64,000 nt of DNA. It comes from Lysobacter enzymogenes (GTDB taxonomy: Bacteria > Pseudomonadota > Gammaproteobacteria > Xanthomonadales > Xanthomonadaceae). Below are positions 25,284 through 37,200 of this stretch, piece by piece; position 1 is the first letter of the stretch, and each line of letters starts with the position of its first letter. The notes beneath the pieces are model-generated. The model saw only the letters and a program-made list of their open reading frames with translations, ran no database searches and was not told where the DNA came from. The DNA is taken from assembly GCF_023617245.1 (NCBI RefSeq), contig NZ_CP067396.1, positions 5,173,001 through 5,237,000 on the forward strand. Reading direction: 5' to 3'. The translations under genes and the position numbers were made by a program.

Positions 25284-28200
25284 TTCTCGCTCTTGCCGGC
25301 GGGGGCGTCCGGATCGTTGCTGGCATCCACGCGCAGGGCCTTGCGCACCTCGGGACTGGCGTGGGCGGCGATGGCGTCGTAGACCGCCTTCGCCCGACGC
25401 ATGCCCAAGGCGATGTTGTAGGCATCGGAAGCGCGCTTGTCGGTGTGGCCGACGACGACCACACGGTTCCCCTTCAAGTCCTCCAGCGCGGCCGCGATCT
25501 TCTTCAACAGCGGCAGGTATTTCGGCTTGACCGTGGATTTGTCGGTATCGAACAGCACCTCGCCGAGCTTGGGCCATTCGGCGAAGCCCACCACCATCGT
25601 CTTCGGGTCCTGGGCGTCGGTGCGCACGCTGATCTGCAGCGCCTTGATCTGCTCCGGCGCCAACAGCGACTCCAGCGACTTGCGCACGGCTAGGGCGCGA
25701 TCCATCGCCAGCGCCTCGCTGTCGCCGTTGGCGGTGATGACGATCTCGCCGCCGCCGTACTGGCGCACCTTGTCGGCCATGTTCTCCACCGCCGGCAGGT
25801 AGGCGGGCTTGACCGCCGCGCTGCCGGCATCGAAGAACACCTCGCCGATGCGCAGTTCCACGTCCTGCTTCGGACCGGGGATCTCGCCCGGCGGCAGCTT
25901 GACGCCGAAGTCGAAGCGCACCGGCACGCCCGGGGTCAGGCGGCGCACCAGCGGGTTGTCGGTGGTGAGCTTGCTGCCCGGCGGCAGGGTCGCCGGATCG
26001 AGCTTGAGCACGAAGTTGCGCCCACGCTCCCACGGGCCGCCCGCGACGCCTTCCAGGTGATAGCGGCCGAACTGGTCGGTCTCGATCAATAGGCCCTCGA
26101 CCGACGCCAGGCGCACGCCCGGAATGCCGCGTTCGTCGACGCCGTGGTTGCTCACGATGTAGTCCACGCGATAACCGCCCTCGGCCTGCGCCACGCGGCG
26201 TTCGACCTTGGGATCGGCGCCGGTGAGGCCCTTGCCGGCATCGCCGGAACGCTCGACCCGGGTGTTGCCGGCCGCGTCCATGCGCACGGTGACGCCCTGC
26301 GCGTTGGTCAGCACGAAGTCGTCGGTGAAGCTCGGCTCGCGCAGCAACTGGCTGATCGTCACGGTGTGCGCGGCGACCGGGTCGGCGTCGGACTGGCGGC
26401 CGGCGATCTTGCCCAGGGCGATCCCGTGCAGCATCGGCGAGCTCGCATCCGGTTCCGGCCTGGCGCCGTCGCCGCGATCGACCGTGGTCGAGTTGGCGAT
26501 GTAGGCGCCCGGGGCGAAGCCGCCCTGCACGCGCAGCTCGCTCAGGTCGGCCGGATCCTGCCAGCGGTCCTCGTCGCGGTCGTCGAACACGGTGCCGAGC
26601 AGCAGCGATTCGTCGAGCAGCGGATCGGACACCAGTTCCACCGTCGCCGTAGCGATGTTGGAACGCTTGCCGCCGTCCTCGGCGTAGGCGCTGTTGACGT
26701 GGCTGCCCGGCCGCACCGATGCGCCGACGCGCAGCAGGTAGACCACGGTCGCCGACTGGCCGGCCTGGATGTCGAGGCCGTCGACGCTGACCGGGGAGTT
26801 GCCGATCAGGCGGCCCTGGCCGTCGCGGTCGGCGACCTGCAGGCTGCCTTCGACCAAGCTGAAGCCGGCCGGCGGCGTGTCGACCAGGGTCGCGTCGATC
26901 GCGTCGGTTTCGCCGACGTTCCTGACGGTCACCGTGTAGCGCACCAGGTCGCCGATCTTGACCCGCTGCGGACGCGCTTCCTTGCTGACTACCAGATCGC
27001 TGGCCTGCTCAGGTTCGACCGCCATGATCGCGGTGCCGGTGGCGGTGGCGGTGCCCGAGGTCTGGCCGCCGCCGCCCACGCTGCCGTAGCGCGCGGTGAC
27101 CGTGACCACGTTGTCCAGGGTGCCGCCGGCGTTGGCTTCCTCGCGGGTGATGGTGTGGGTATAGACCTCGCAGTCGGTGCTGGCGCCCGGAACGAGCGTG
27201 GTGGTGCCGCAACGCAGTTCGGTCGGCGCGTAGTTCTCCAGAACGTCGCGGGTGCCCATGTCGTGCAGGGTGATGTTGCCGGTGTTGGTGATGCGCACCG
27301 CGTAGCTGATGACGTCGTTGGCGTTGCCGACGCCCTTGGTCGCGTTGTCGACGCTCAGGGTCGCGACCTTGACGATGGCCACGGCCGGCTGCGCCTGGAT
27401 CGGCACGGTGACGGTCGGCTTGCAGACCGCCTCGGTGGAACCGGCCGGGCAAACGTTCGGCGTGGAAGTGCTCACCGTCGCGGTGTTGACCACGCCGGCG
27501 GCGTCCACGTCGGCCTGGACGACCGTGTAGGTACCGGTCAGCACGCAGGTGCGGCCCGGATCGACGCTCGCGCAGGTAATCGTGTTCGGCGCGATCTTGG
27601 CGTCGGCGACGACCACGTCGGTCAAGGTCACGTTGCCGGTGTTGGTGACGGTGATGGAGTAAGTCAGGGTGTCGCCCACGCTGACCTGGCCGTTGCCGTC
27701 CTCGTCGGCGTTGCGGTCCATCGTCTTCACCGACTTCAGGCCCGGGGCCTGGATCACCGGCACGTCGAGCTTCGGATTGCACTTCGGATCGCTGGCGCCG
27801 GCGGTGCAAGGCGACGGCACGCCCGGCGGCGTTTCGGCCGTGACGATCGCGGCGTTGCGCACGATGCCGGCGTTGGCGTCGGCCTGGGTGACCGAGTAGG
27901 TACCGGTGAGCACACAGGTCTGGCCCGGCTCGACGGTGGCGCAGGTGGTCGTGTTCGGCGCGATCTTGTTGTCGGTCACCGTGAGGTTGGTCAGCGCCAC
28001 GTTGCCGGTGTTGGTGACCGTGACCGTGTAGGTCAGCGTGTCGCCCGCGGTCACCGTGCCGCTGCCGTCTTCATCGGCGTTGCCGGCCAGGACCTTCTCC
28101 GAACGCAGATCGGCATTCGCCTGCACCGGATGGGTCGTGGCGCAGGGCGCGCAACTCGGCGTCGGATCGCCGCCGCCGGTGCCGGTCACGTTGTTGCCGA

Positions 28201-31200
28201 CCGTGGTGCCCGCGGCATTGGCATTGATCGTGGCCGTGTAGGTCAGCGTGTACGTGCCCGGCGCCGTACCGGCCGGCAGCGTGCACACCAGCGGACCCGT
28301 GCCCGTGCAGGTGTACGCACCGGCATTGGTCACGCTGACGAACGTCTGCTGGCCCGACAAGGTGTCGGTCAGGGTGTAGACCTCGGTCAGCACCGCGGTC
28401 GCGATCGTGGTCGACAGGGTGTAGGTGACCGTGTCGCCCGGATTCACCGTCGTGCCCGTGGCCGGGTTCGACGACTTGCTGCTTGCGATCTCCGGCAGGG
28501 ACACGTTGTGCGTGGTCGTGCAGTTGGTGCACTCCGGGTCTGGATCGCCGCCGCCGGTACCCGCGACGCTGTTACCGACCGTGCCCGACGCATCGGCGTC
28601 GACCGTGGTCGTGTAGGTCAGCGTGTAGGTGCCAGGAGCCGTACCCGCCGGCAGCGTGCACGAAAGCGGACCGCCGACATTACAGGTGTACGCACCGGCA
28701 TTGGTCACGCTGCCGAACGTCTGATCGCCCGACAGCGTGTCGGTCAGGGTATAGACCTGGGTCAACGCCGCCGTCGTGATCGTCGTCGACAGGGTGTAGG
28801 TGATCGTCTCGCCCGGATTCACCGTCGTGCCCGTCGCCGGCGTCGACGACTTGCTGCTGGTGATGACCGGCAGGGCGACCGGATGCGTGGTCGTGCAGTT
28901 CGTGCACTCCGGATCCGGGTCGCCGCCGCCGGTGCCGGTCACGCTGTTGCCGACGGTACCCGACGCGTCGGCATCGACCGTGGTCGTGTAGGTCAGCGTG
29001 TAAGTGCCCGGGACCGTACCCGCCGGCAGCGTGCACACCACCGGGCCGGTGCCCGTGCAGGTGTACGCACCGGCATTGGTCACCGAACCAAAGGTCTGAT
29101 CGCCCGACAGGGTGTCGGTCAGGGTATAGACCTGGGTCAGCGCCGCGGTCGTGATCGTCGTCGACAGGGTGTAGGTGATCGTATCGCCCGGGTTCACCGT
29201 CGTGCCCGTCGCCGGGGTCGACGACTTGCTGCTGGTGATGACCGGCAAGGCCACCGGGTGCGTGGTCGTGCAGTTCGTGCACTCCGGATCCGGATCGCCG
29301 CCGCCCGTGCCGGTCACGCTGTTACCGACGGTGCCCGACGCATCGGCGTTGACCGTGGTCGTGTAGGTCAGCGTGTAGGTGCCCGGCGCGGTGCCGGCCG
29401 GCAGCGTGCACGAAAGCGGACCACCGGCATTGCAAGTGTACGCACCGGCATTGGTCACGCTGCCGAAGGTCTGATCGCCCGACAAGGTGTCGGTCAGGGT
29501 GTAGACCTGAGTCAGCGCCGCCGTCGCGATCGTCGTCGACAGGGTATAGGTGATCGTGTCGCCCGGATTCACCGTCGTGCCCGTCGCCGGGGTCGACGAC
29601 TTGCTGCTGGTGATGACCGGCAGGGCCACCGGATGCGTCGTCGTGCAGTTCGTGCACTCCGGATCCGGATCGCCGCCACCGGTGCCGGCCACGCTGTTGC
29701 CAACGGTGCCCGACGCATCGGCGTCGACCGTGGTCGTGTAGGTCAGCGTGTAGGTGCCCGGGGCGGTGCCCGCCGGCAGCGTGCACACCACCGGGCCGGT
29801 GCCCGTGCAGGTGTACGCACCCGCGTTGGTCACCGAACCGAACGTCTGATCGCCCGACAAGGTGTCGGTCAGGGTGTAGACCTGGGTCAGCGCCGCGGTC
29901 GCGATCGTCGTCGACAGGGTGTAGGTGATCGTGTCGCCCGGGTTCACCGTCGTGCCCGTCGCCGGCGTCGACGACTTGCTGCTGGTGATGACCGGCAGGG
30001 CCACCGGATGCGTCGTCGTGCAGTTCGTGCACTCCGGGTCCGGGTCGCCGCCACCGGTGCCCGCGACGCTGTTGCCCACGGTGCCCGACGCGTCGTCGTC
30101 GACCGTGGTCGTGTAGGTCAGCGTGTAGGTGCCAGGAGCCGTACCCGCCGGCAGCGTGCACGAAAGCGGACCACCGGCATTGCAAGTGTACGCACCGGCA
30201 TTGGTCACGCTGCCGAAGGTCTGATCGCCCGACAAGGTGTCGGTCAGGGTGTAGACCTGAGTCAGCGCCGCCGTCGCGATCGTCGTCGACAGGGTATAGG
30301 TGATCGTGTCGCCCGGGTTCACCGTCGTGCCCGTCGCCGGGGTCGACGACTTGCTGCTGGTGATGACCGGCAGGGCCACCGGATGCGTGGTCGTGCAGTT
30401 GCTGCACTCCGGGTCCGGATCGCCGCCGCCCGTGCCCGCGACGCTGTTGCCGACCGTGCCCGACGCATCGGCGTCGACCGTGGTCGTGTAGGTCAGCGTG
30501 TAGGTGCCCGGGGCGGTGCCCGCCGGCAGCGTGCACACCACCGGGCCGGTGCCCGTGCAGGTGTACGCACCCGCGTTGGTCACCGAACCGAACGTCTGAT
30601 CGCCCGACAAGGTGTCGGTCAGGGTGTAGACCTGGGTCAGCGCCGCGGTCGCGATCGTCGTCGACAGGGTGTAGGTGATCGTCTCACCCGGATTCACCGT
30701 CGTGCCCGTCGCCGGCGTCGACGACTTGCTGCTGGTGATGACCGGCAGGGCCACCGGATGCGTCGTCGTGCAGTTCGTGCACTCCGGGTCCGGGTCGCCG
30801 CCACCGGTGCCCGCGACGCTGTTGCCCACGGTGCCCGACGCGTCGTCGTCGACCGTGGTCGTGTAGGTCAGCGTGTAGGTGCCAGGAGCCGTACCCGCCG
30901 GCAGCGTGCACGAAAGCGGACCACCGGCATTGCAAGTGTACGCACCGGCATTGGTCACGCTGCCGAAGGTCTGATCGCCCGACAAGGTGTCGGTCAGGGT
31001 GTAGACCTGAGTCAGCGCCGCCGTCGCGATCGTCGTCGACAGGGTATAGGTGATCGTGTCGCCCGGGTTCACCGTCGTGCCCGTCGCCGGCGTCGACGAC
31101 TTGCTGCTGGTGATGACCGGCAGGGCCACCGGATGCGTGGTCGTGCAGTTCGTGCACTCCGGATCCGGGTCGCCGCCGCCGGTACCGGTCACGCTGTTAC

Positions 31201-34200
31201 CGACCGTGCCCGACGCATCGGCATCAACCGTCGTCGTGTAGGTCAGCGTGTACGTGCCCGGGACCGTACCCGCCGGCAGGGTGCACACCACCGGGCCGGT
31301 GCCCGTGCAGGTGTACGCACCGGCATTGGTGACGCTGCCGAACGTCTGCTGGCCCGACAGGGTGTCGGTCAGCGTATAGACCTGGGTCAGCGCCGCGGTC
31401 GTGATCGTCGTCGACAGGGTGTAGGTGATCGTGTCGCCCGGATTCACCGTCGTGCCCGTCGCCGGGGTCGACGACTTGCTGCTGGTGATGACCGGCAGGG
31501 CCACCGGATGCGTCGTCGTGCAGTTCGTGCACTCCGGGTCCGGGTCGCCGCCACCGGTGCCCGCGACGCTGTTGCCCACGGTGCCCGACGCGTCGTCGTC
31601 GACCGTGGTCGTGTAGGTCAGCGTGTAGGTGCCAGGAGCCGTACCCGCCGGCAGCGTGCACGAAAGCGGACCACCGGCATTGCAAGTGTACGCACCGGCA
31701 TTGGTCACGCTGCCGAAGGTCTGATCGCCCGACAAGGTGTCGGTCAGGGTGTAGACCTGAGTCAGCGCCGCCGTCGCGATCGTCGTCGACAGGGTATAGG
31801 TGATCGTCTCGCCCGGATTCACCGTCGTGCCCGTCGCCGGGGTCGACGACTTGCTGCTGGTGATGACCGGCAAGGCGACCGGATGCGTGGTCGTGCAGTT
31901 GCTGCACTCCGGGTCCGGATCGCCGCCGCCCGTGCCCGCGACGCTGTTACCCACGGTGCCCGACGCGTCGGCGTCGACCGTCGTCGTATAGGTCAGCGTG
32001 TAGGTGCCAGGAGCCGTACCCGCCGGCAGCGTGCACGAAAGCGGACCACCGGCATTGCAAGTGTACGCACCGGTATTGGTCACGCTGCCGAAGGTCTGAT
32101 CGCCCGACAAGGTGTCGGTCAGGGTGTAGACCTGGGTCAGCGCCGCGGTCGTGATCGTGGTCGACAGGGTGTAGGTGATCGTGTCGCCCGGGTTCACCGT
32201 CGTGCCCGTCGCCGGCGTCGACGACTTGCTGCTGGTGATGACCGGCAAGGCCACCGGGTGCGTGGTCGTGCAGTTCGTGCACTCCGGATCCGGATCGCCG
32301 CCACCGGTGCCGGTCACGCTGTTGCCGACCGTGCCCGACGCGTCGGCATCGACCGTGGTCGTGTAGGTCAACGTGTAGGTGCCCGGCGCGGTGCCCGCCG
32401 GCAAGGTGCACGAAAGCGTGCCCGTGCAGGTGTACGCGCCCGCATTGGTCACCGAACCGAAGGTCTGATCGCCCGACAGGGTGTCGGTCAGGGTGTAGAC
32501 CTGGGTCAGCGCCGCCGTCGCGATCGTCGTCGACAGGGTGTAGGTGATCGTCTCGCCGGGGTTCACCGTCGTGCCCGTCGCCGGCGTCGACGACTTGCTG
32601 CTGGTGATGACCGGCAGGGCCACCGGATGCGTCGTCGTGCAGTTCGTGCACTCCGGATCCGGATCGCCGCCACCGGTGCCGGCAACGCTATTGCCCACGG
32701 TGCCCGACGCGTCGGCGTCGACCGTCGTCGTGTAGGTCAGCGTGTACGTACCCGGGACCGTACCCGCCGGCAGCGTGCACACCACCGGGCCGGTGCCCGT
32801 ACAGGTGTACGCGCCCGCGTTGGTGACCGAACCAAAGGTCTGATCGCCCGACAGGGTATCCGTCAGGGTGTAGACCTGGGTCAGGGCCGCCGTCGCGATC
32901 GTGGTCGACAGGGTGTAGGTGATCGTGTCGCCCGGATTCACCGTCGTGCCCGTCGCCGGGGTCGACGACTTGCTGCTGGTGATGACCGGTAGGGCGACCG
33001 GATGAGTCGTCGTGCAGTTGGTGCACTCCGGGTCTGGATCGCCGCCGCCCGTGCCTGCGACGCTGTTGCCCACGGTGCCCGACGCGTCGGCATCGACCGT
33101 CGTCGTATAGGTCAGGGTGTAGGTGCCCGGAGCCGTACCCGCCGGCAGCGTGCACACCACCAGGCCAGTGCCCGTGCAGGTGTACGCACCGGCATTGGTC
33201 ACCGAACCGAAGGTCTGATCGCCCGACAGGGTATCCGTCAGGGTGTAGACCTGGGTCAGCGCCGCGGTCGTGATCGTCGTCGACAGGGTGTAGGTGATCG
33301 TATCGCCCGGATTCACCGTCGTGCCCGTCGCCGGGGTCGACGACTTGCTGCTGGTGATGACCGGCAGGGCCACCGGGTGCGTCGTCGTGCAGTTCGTGCA
33401 CTCCGGATCCGGGTCGCCGCCGCCGGTACCGGTCACGCTGTTACCGACCGTGCCCGACGCATCGGCATCAACCGTCGTCGTGTAGGTCAGCGTGTACGTG
33501 CCCGGGACCGTACCCGCCGGCAGCGTGCACACCACCGGGCCGGTGCCCGTGCAGGTGTACGCGCCCGCATTGGTCACCGAACCAAAGGTCTGATCGCCCG
33601 ACAGGGTATCCGTCAGGGTGTAGACCTGGGTCAGCGCCGCGGTCGTGATCGTCGTCGACAGGGTGTAGGTGATCGTATCGCCCGGATTCACCGTCGTGCC
33701 CGTCGCCGGGGTCGACGACTTGCTGCTGGTGATGACCGGCAGGGCCACCGGATGCGTGGTCGTGCAGTTGCTGCACTCCGGGTCCGGATCGCCGCCGCCC
33801 GTGCCCGCGACGCTGTTGCCGACCGTGCCCGACGCATCGGCGTCGACCGTGGTCGTGTAGGTCAGCGTGTAGGTGCCCGGGGCGGTGCCCGCCGGCAGCG
33901 TGCACACCACCGGGCCGGTGCCCGTGCAGGTGTACGCACCCGCGTTGGTCACCGAACCGAACGTCTGATCGCCCGACAAGGTGTCGGTCAGGGTGTAGAC
34001 CTGGGTCAGCGCCGCGGTCGCGATCGTCGTCGACAGGGTGTAGGTGATCGTCTCACCCGGATTCACCGTCGTGCCCGTCGCCGGCGTCGACGACTTGCTG
34101 CTGGTGATGACCGGCAGGGCCACCGGATGCGTCGTCGTGCAGTTCGTGCACTCCGGGTCCGGGTCGCCGCCACCGGTGCCCGCGACGCTGTTGCCCACGG

Positions 34201-37200
34201 TGCCCGACGCGTCGTCGTCGACCGTGGTCGTGTAGGTCAGCGTGTAGGTGCCAGGAGCCGTACCCGCCGGCAGCGTGCACGAAAGCGGACCACCGGCATT
34301 GCAAGTGTACGCACCGGCATTGGTCACGCTGCCGAAGGTCTGATCGCCCGACAAGGTGTCGGTCAGGGTGTAGACCTGAGTCAGCGCCGCCGTCGCGATC
34401 GTCGTCGACAGGGTATAGGTGATCGTGTCGCCCGGGTTCACCGTCGTGCCCGTCGCCGGCGTCGACGACTTGCTGCTGGTGATGACCGGCAGGGCCACCG
34501 GATGCGTGGTCGTGCAGTTCGTGCACTCCGGATCCGGGTCGCCGCCGCCGGTACCGGTCACGCTGTTACCGACCGTGCCCGACGCATCGGCATCAACCGT
34601 CGTCGTGTAGGTCAGCGTGTACGTGCCCGGGACCGTACCCGCCGGCAGGGTGCACACCACCGGGCCGGTGCCCGTGCAGGTGTACGCACCGGCATTGGTG
34701 ACGCTGCCGAACGTCTGCTGGCCCGACAGGGTGTCGGTCAGCGTATAGACCTGGGTCAGCGCCGCGGTCGTGATCGTCGTCGACAGGGTGTAGGTGATCG
34801 TGTCGCCCGGATTCACCGTCGTGCCCGTCGCCGGGGTCGACGACTTGCTGCTGGTGATGACCGGCAGGGCCACCGGATGCGTCGTCGTGCAGTTCGTGCA
34901 CTCCGGGTCCGGGTCGCCGCCGCCCGTGCCTGCGACGCTGTTGCCCACGGTGCCCGACGCGTCGTCGTCGACCGTGGTCGTGTAGGTCAGCGTGTAGGTG
35001 CCCGGAGTCGTACCCGCCGGCAGCGTGCACGAAAGCGGACCGCCAGCATTACAGGTGTACGCACCGGCATTGGTCACGCTGCCGAAGGTCTGATCGCCCG
35101 ACAAGGTGTCGGTCAGGGTGTAGACCTGGGTCAGCGCCGCGGTCGTGATCGTCGTCGACAGGGTGTAGGTGATCGTGTCGCCCGAGTTCACCGTCGTGCC
35201 CGTCGCCGGCGTCGACGACTTGCTGCTGGTGATGACCGGCAAGGCCACCGGGTGCGTGGTCGTGCAGTTGGTGCACTCCGGGTCCGGATCGCCGCCGCCC
35301 GTGCCTGCGACGCTGTTGCCCACGGTGCCCGACGCGTCGTCGTCGACCGTGGTCGTGTAGGTCAGCGTGTAGGTGCCCGGAGTCGTACCCGCCGGCAGCG
35401 TGCACGAAAGCGGACCGCCAGCATTACAGGTGTACGCACCGGCATTGGTCACGCTGCCGAAGGTCTGATCGCCCGACAAGGTGTCGGTCAGGGTGTAGAC
35501 CTGGGTCAGCGCCGCGGTCGCGATCGTGGTCGACAGGGTGTAGGTGATCGTCTCGCCCGGATTCACCGTCGTGCCCGTCGCCGGGGTCGACGACTTGCTG
35601 CTGGTGATGACCGGCAGGGCCACCGGATGCGTGGTCGTGCAGTTCGTGCACTCCGGATCCGGATCGCCGCCACCGGTGCCCGCGACGCTGTTACCGACCG
35701 TGCCCGACGCATCGGCATCAACCGTCGTCGTGTAGGTCAGCGTGTACGTACCCGGGACCGTACCCGCCGGCAGGGTGCACACCACCGGGCCGGTGCCCGT
35801 GCAGGTGTACGCGCCCGCATTGGTCACCGAACCAAAGGTCTGATCGCCCGACAAGGTGTCGGTCAGCGTATAGACCTGGGTCAGCGCCGCCGTCGCGATC
35901 GTCGTCGACAGGGTGTAGGTGATCGTGTCGCCCGGGTTCACCGTCGTGCCCGTCGCCGGGGTCGACGACTTGCTGCTGGTGATGACCGGCAAGGCCACCG
36001 GATGCGTGGTCGTGCAGTTGCTGCACTCCGGGTCCGGATCGCCGCCGCCCGTGCCCGCGACGCTGTTACCGACCGTGCCCGACGCGTCGGCGTCGACGGT
36101 CGTCGTGTAGGTCAGGGTGTACGTGCCTGGCGCGGTGCCAACCGGCAGCGTGCACACCACCGGGCCGGTGCCCGTGCAGGTGTACGCGCCGGCATTGGTC
36201 ACGCTGCCGAACGTCTGCTGGCCCGACAGGGTGTCGGTCAGGGTGTAGACCTGGGTCAGCGCCGCCGTCGCGATCGTGGTCGACAGGGTGTAGGTGATCG
36301 TGTCGCCCGGATTCACCGTCGTGCCCGTCGCCGGGGTCGACGACTTGCTACTGGTGATGACCGGCAGGGCGACCGGGTGCGTGGTCGTGCAGTTGCTGCA
36401 CTCCGGATCCGGGTCGCCGCCGCCGGTACCGGTCACGCTGTTACCGACCGTGCCCGACGCATCGGCATCAACCGTCGTCGTGTAGGTCAGCGTGTACGTG
36501 CCCGGGACCGTACCCGCCGGCAGCGTGCACACCACCGGGCCGGTGCCCGTGCAGGTGTACGCGCCCGCATTGGTCACCGAACCAAAGGTCTGATCGCCCG
36601 ACAGGGTATCCGTCAGGGTGTAGACCTGGGTCAGCGCCGCGGTCGTGATCGTCGTCGACAGGGTGTAGGTGATCGTATCGCCCGGATTCACCGTCGTGCC
36701 CGTCGCCGGGGTCGACGACTTGCTGCTGGTGATGACCGGCAGGGCCACCGGGTGCGTCGTCGTGCAGTTCGTGCACTCCGGGTCCGGGTCGCCGCCACCG
36801 GTGCCCGCGACGCTGTTACCCACCGTGCCCGACGCATCGGCGTCGACCGTCGTCGTGTAGGTCAGCGTGTAGGTGCCCGGGGCGGTGCCCGCCGGCAGCG
36901 TGCACACCACCGGGCCGGTGCCCGTGCAGGTGTACGCGCCGGCATTGGTCACCGAACCGAAGGTCTGATCGCCCGACAGGGTATCCGTCAGGGTGTAGAC
37001 CTGGGTCAGCGCCGCCGTCGTGATCGTCGTCGACAGGGTGTAGGTGATCGTGTCGCCCGGGTTCACCGTCGTGCCCGTCGCCAGGGTCGACGACTTGCTA
37101 CTGGTGATTTCCGGCGAAACGATCGGATCGCTGTCGGTCGCGGTGCAGGTCCCGGTCGCGTTGTCGAAGACACCGCCGGCCTGGGCACAAGCGGCGCCGG

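Noticed and set aside
28114..37110. CRISPR-like appearance of regularly spaced repeats
   Set aside because: Units are 375 bp, contiguous, without spacers and in frame with a protein.
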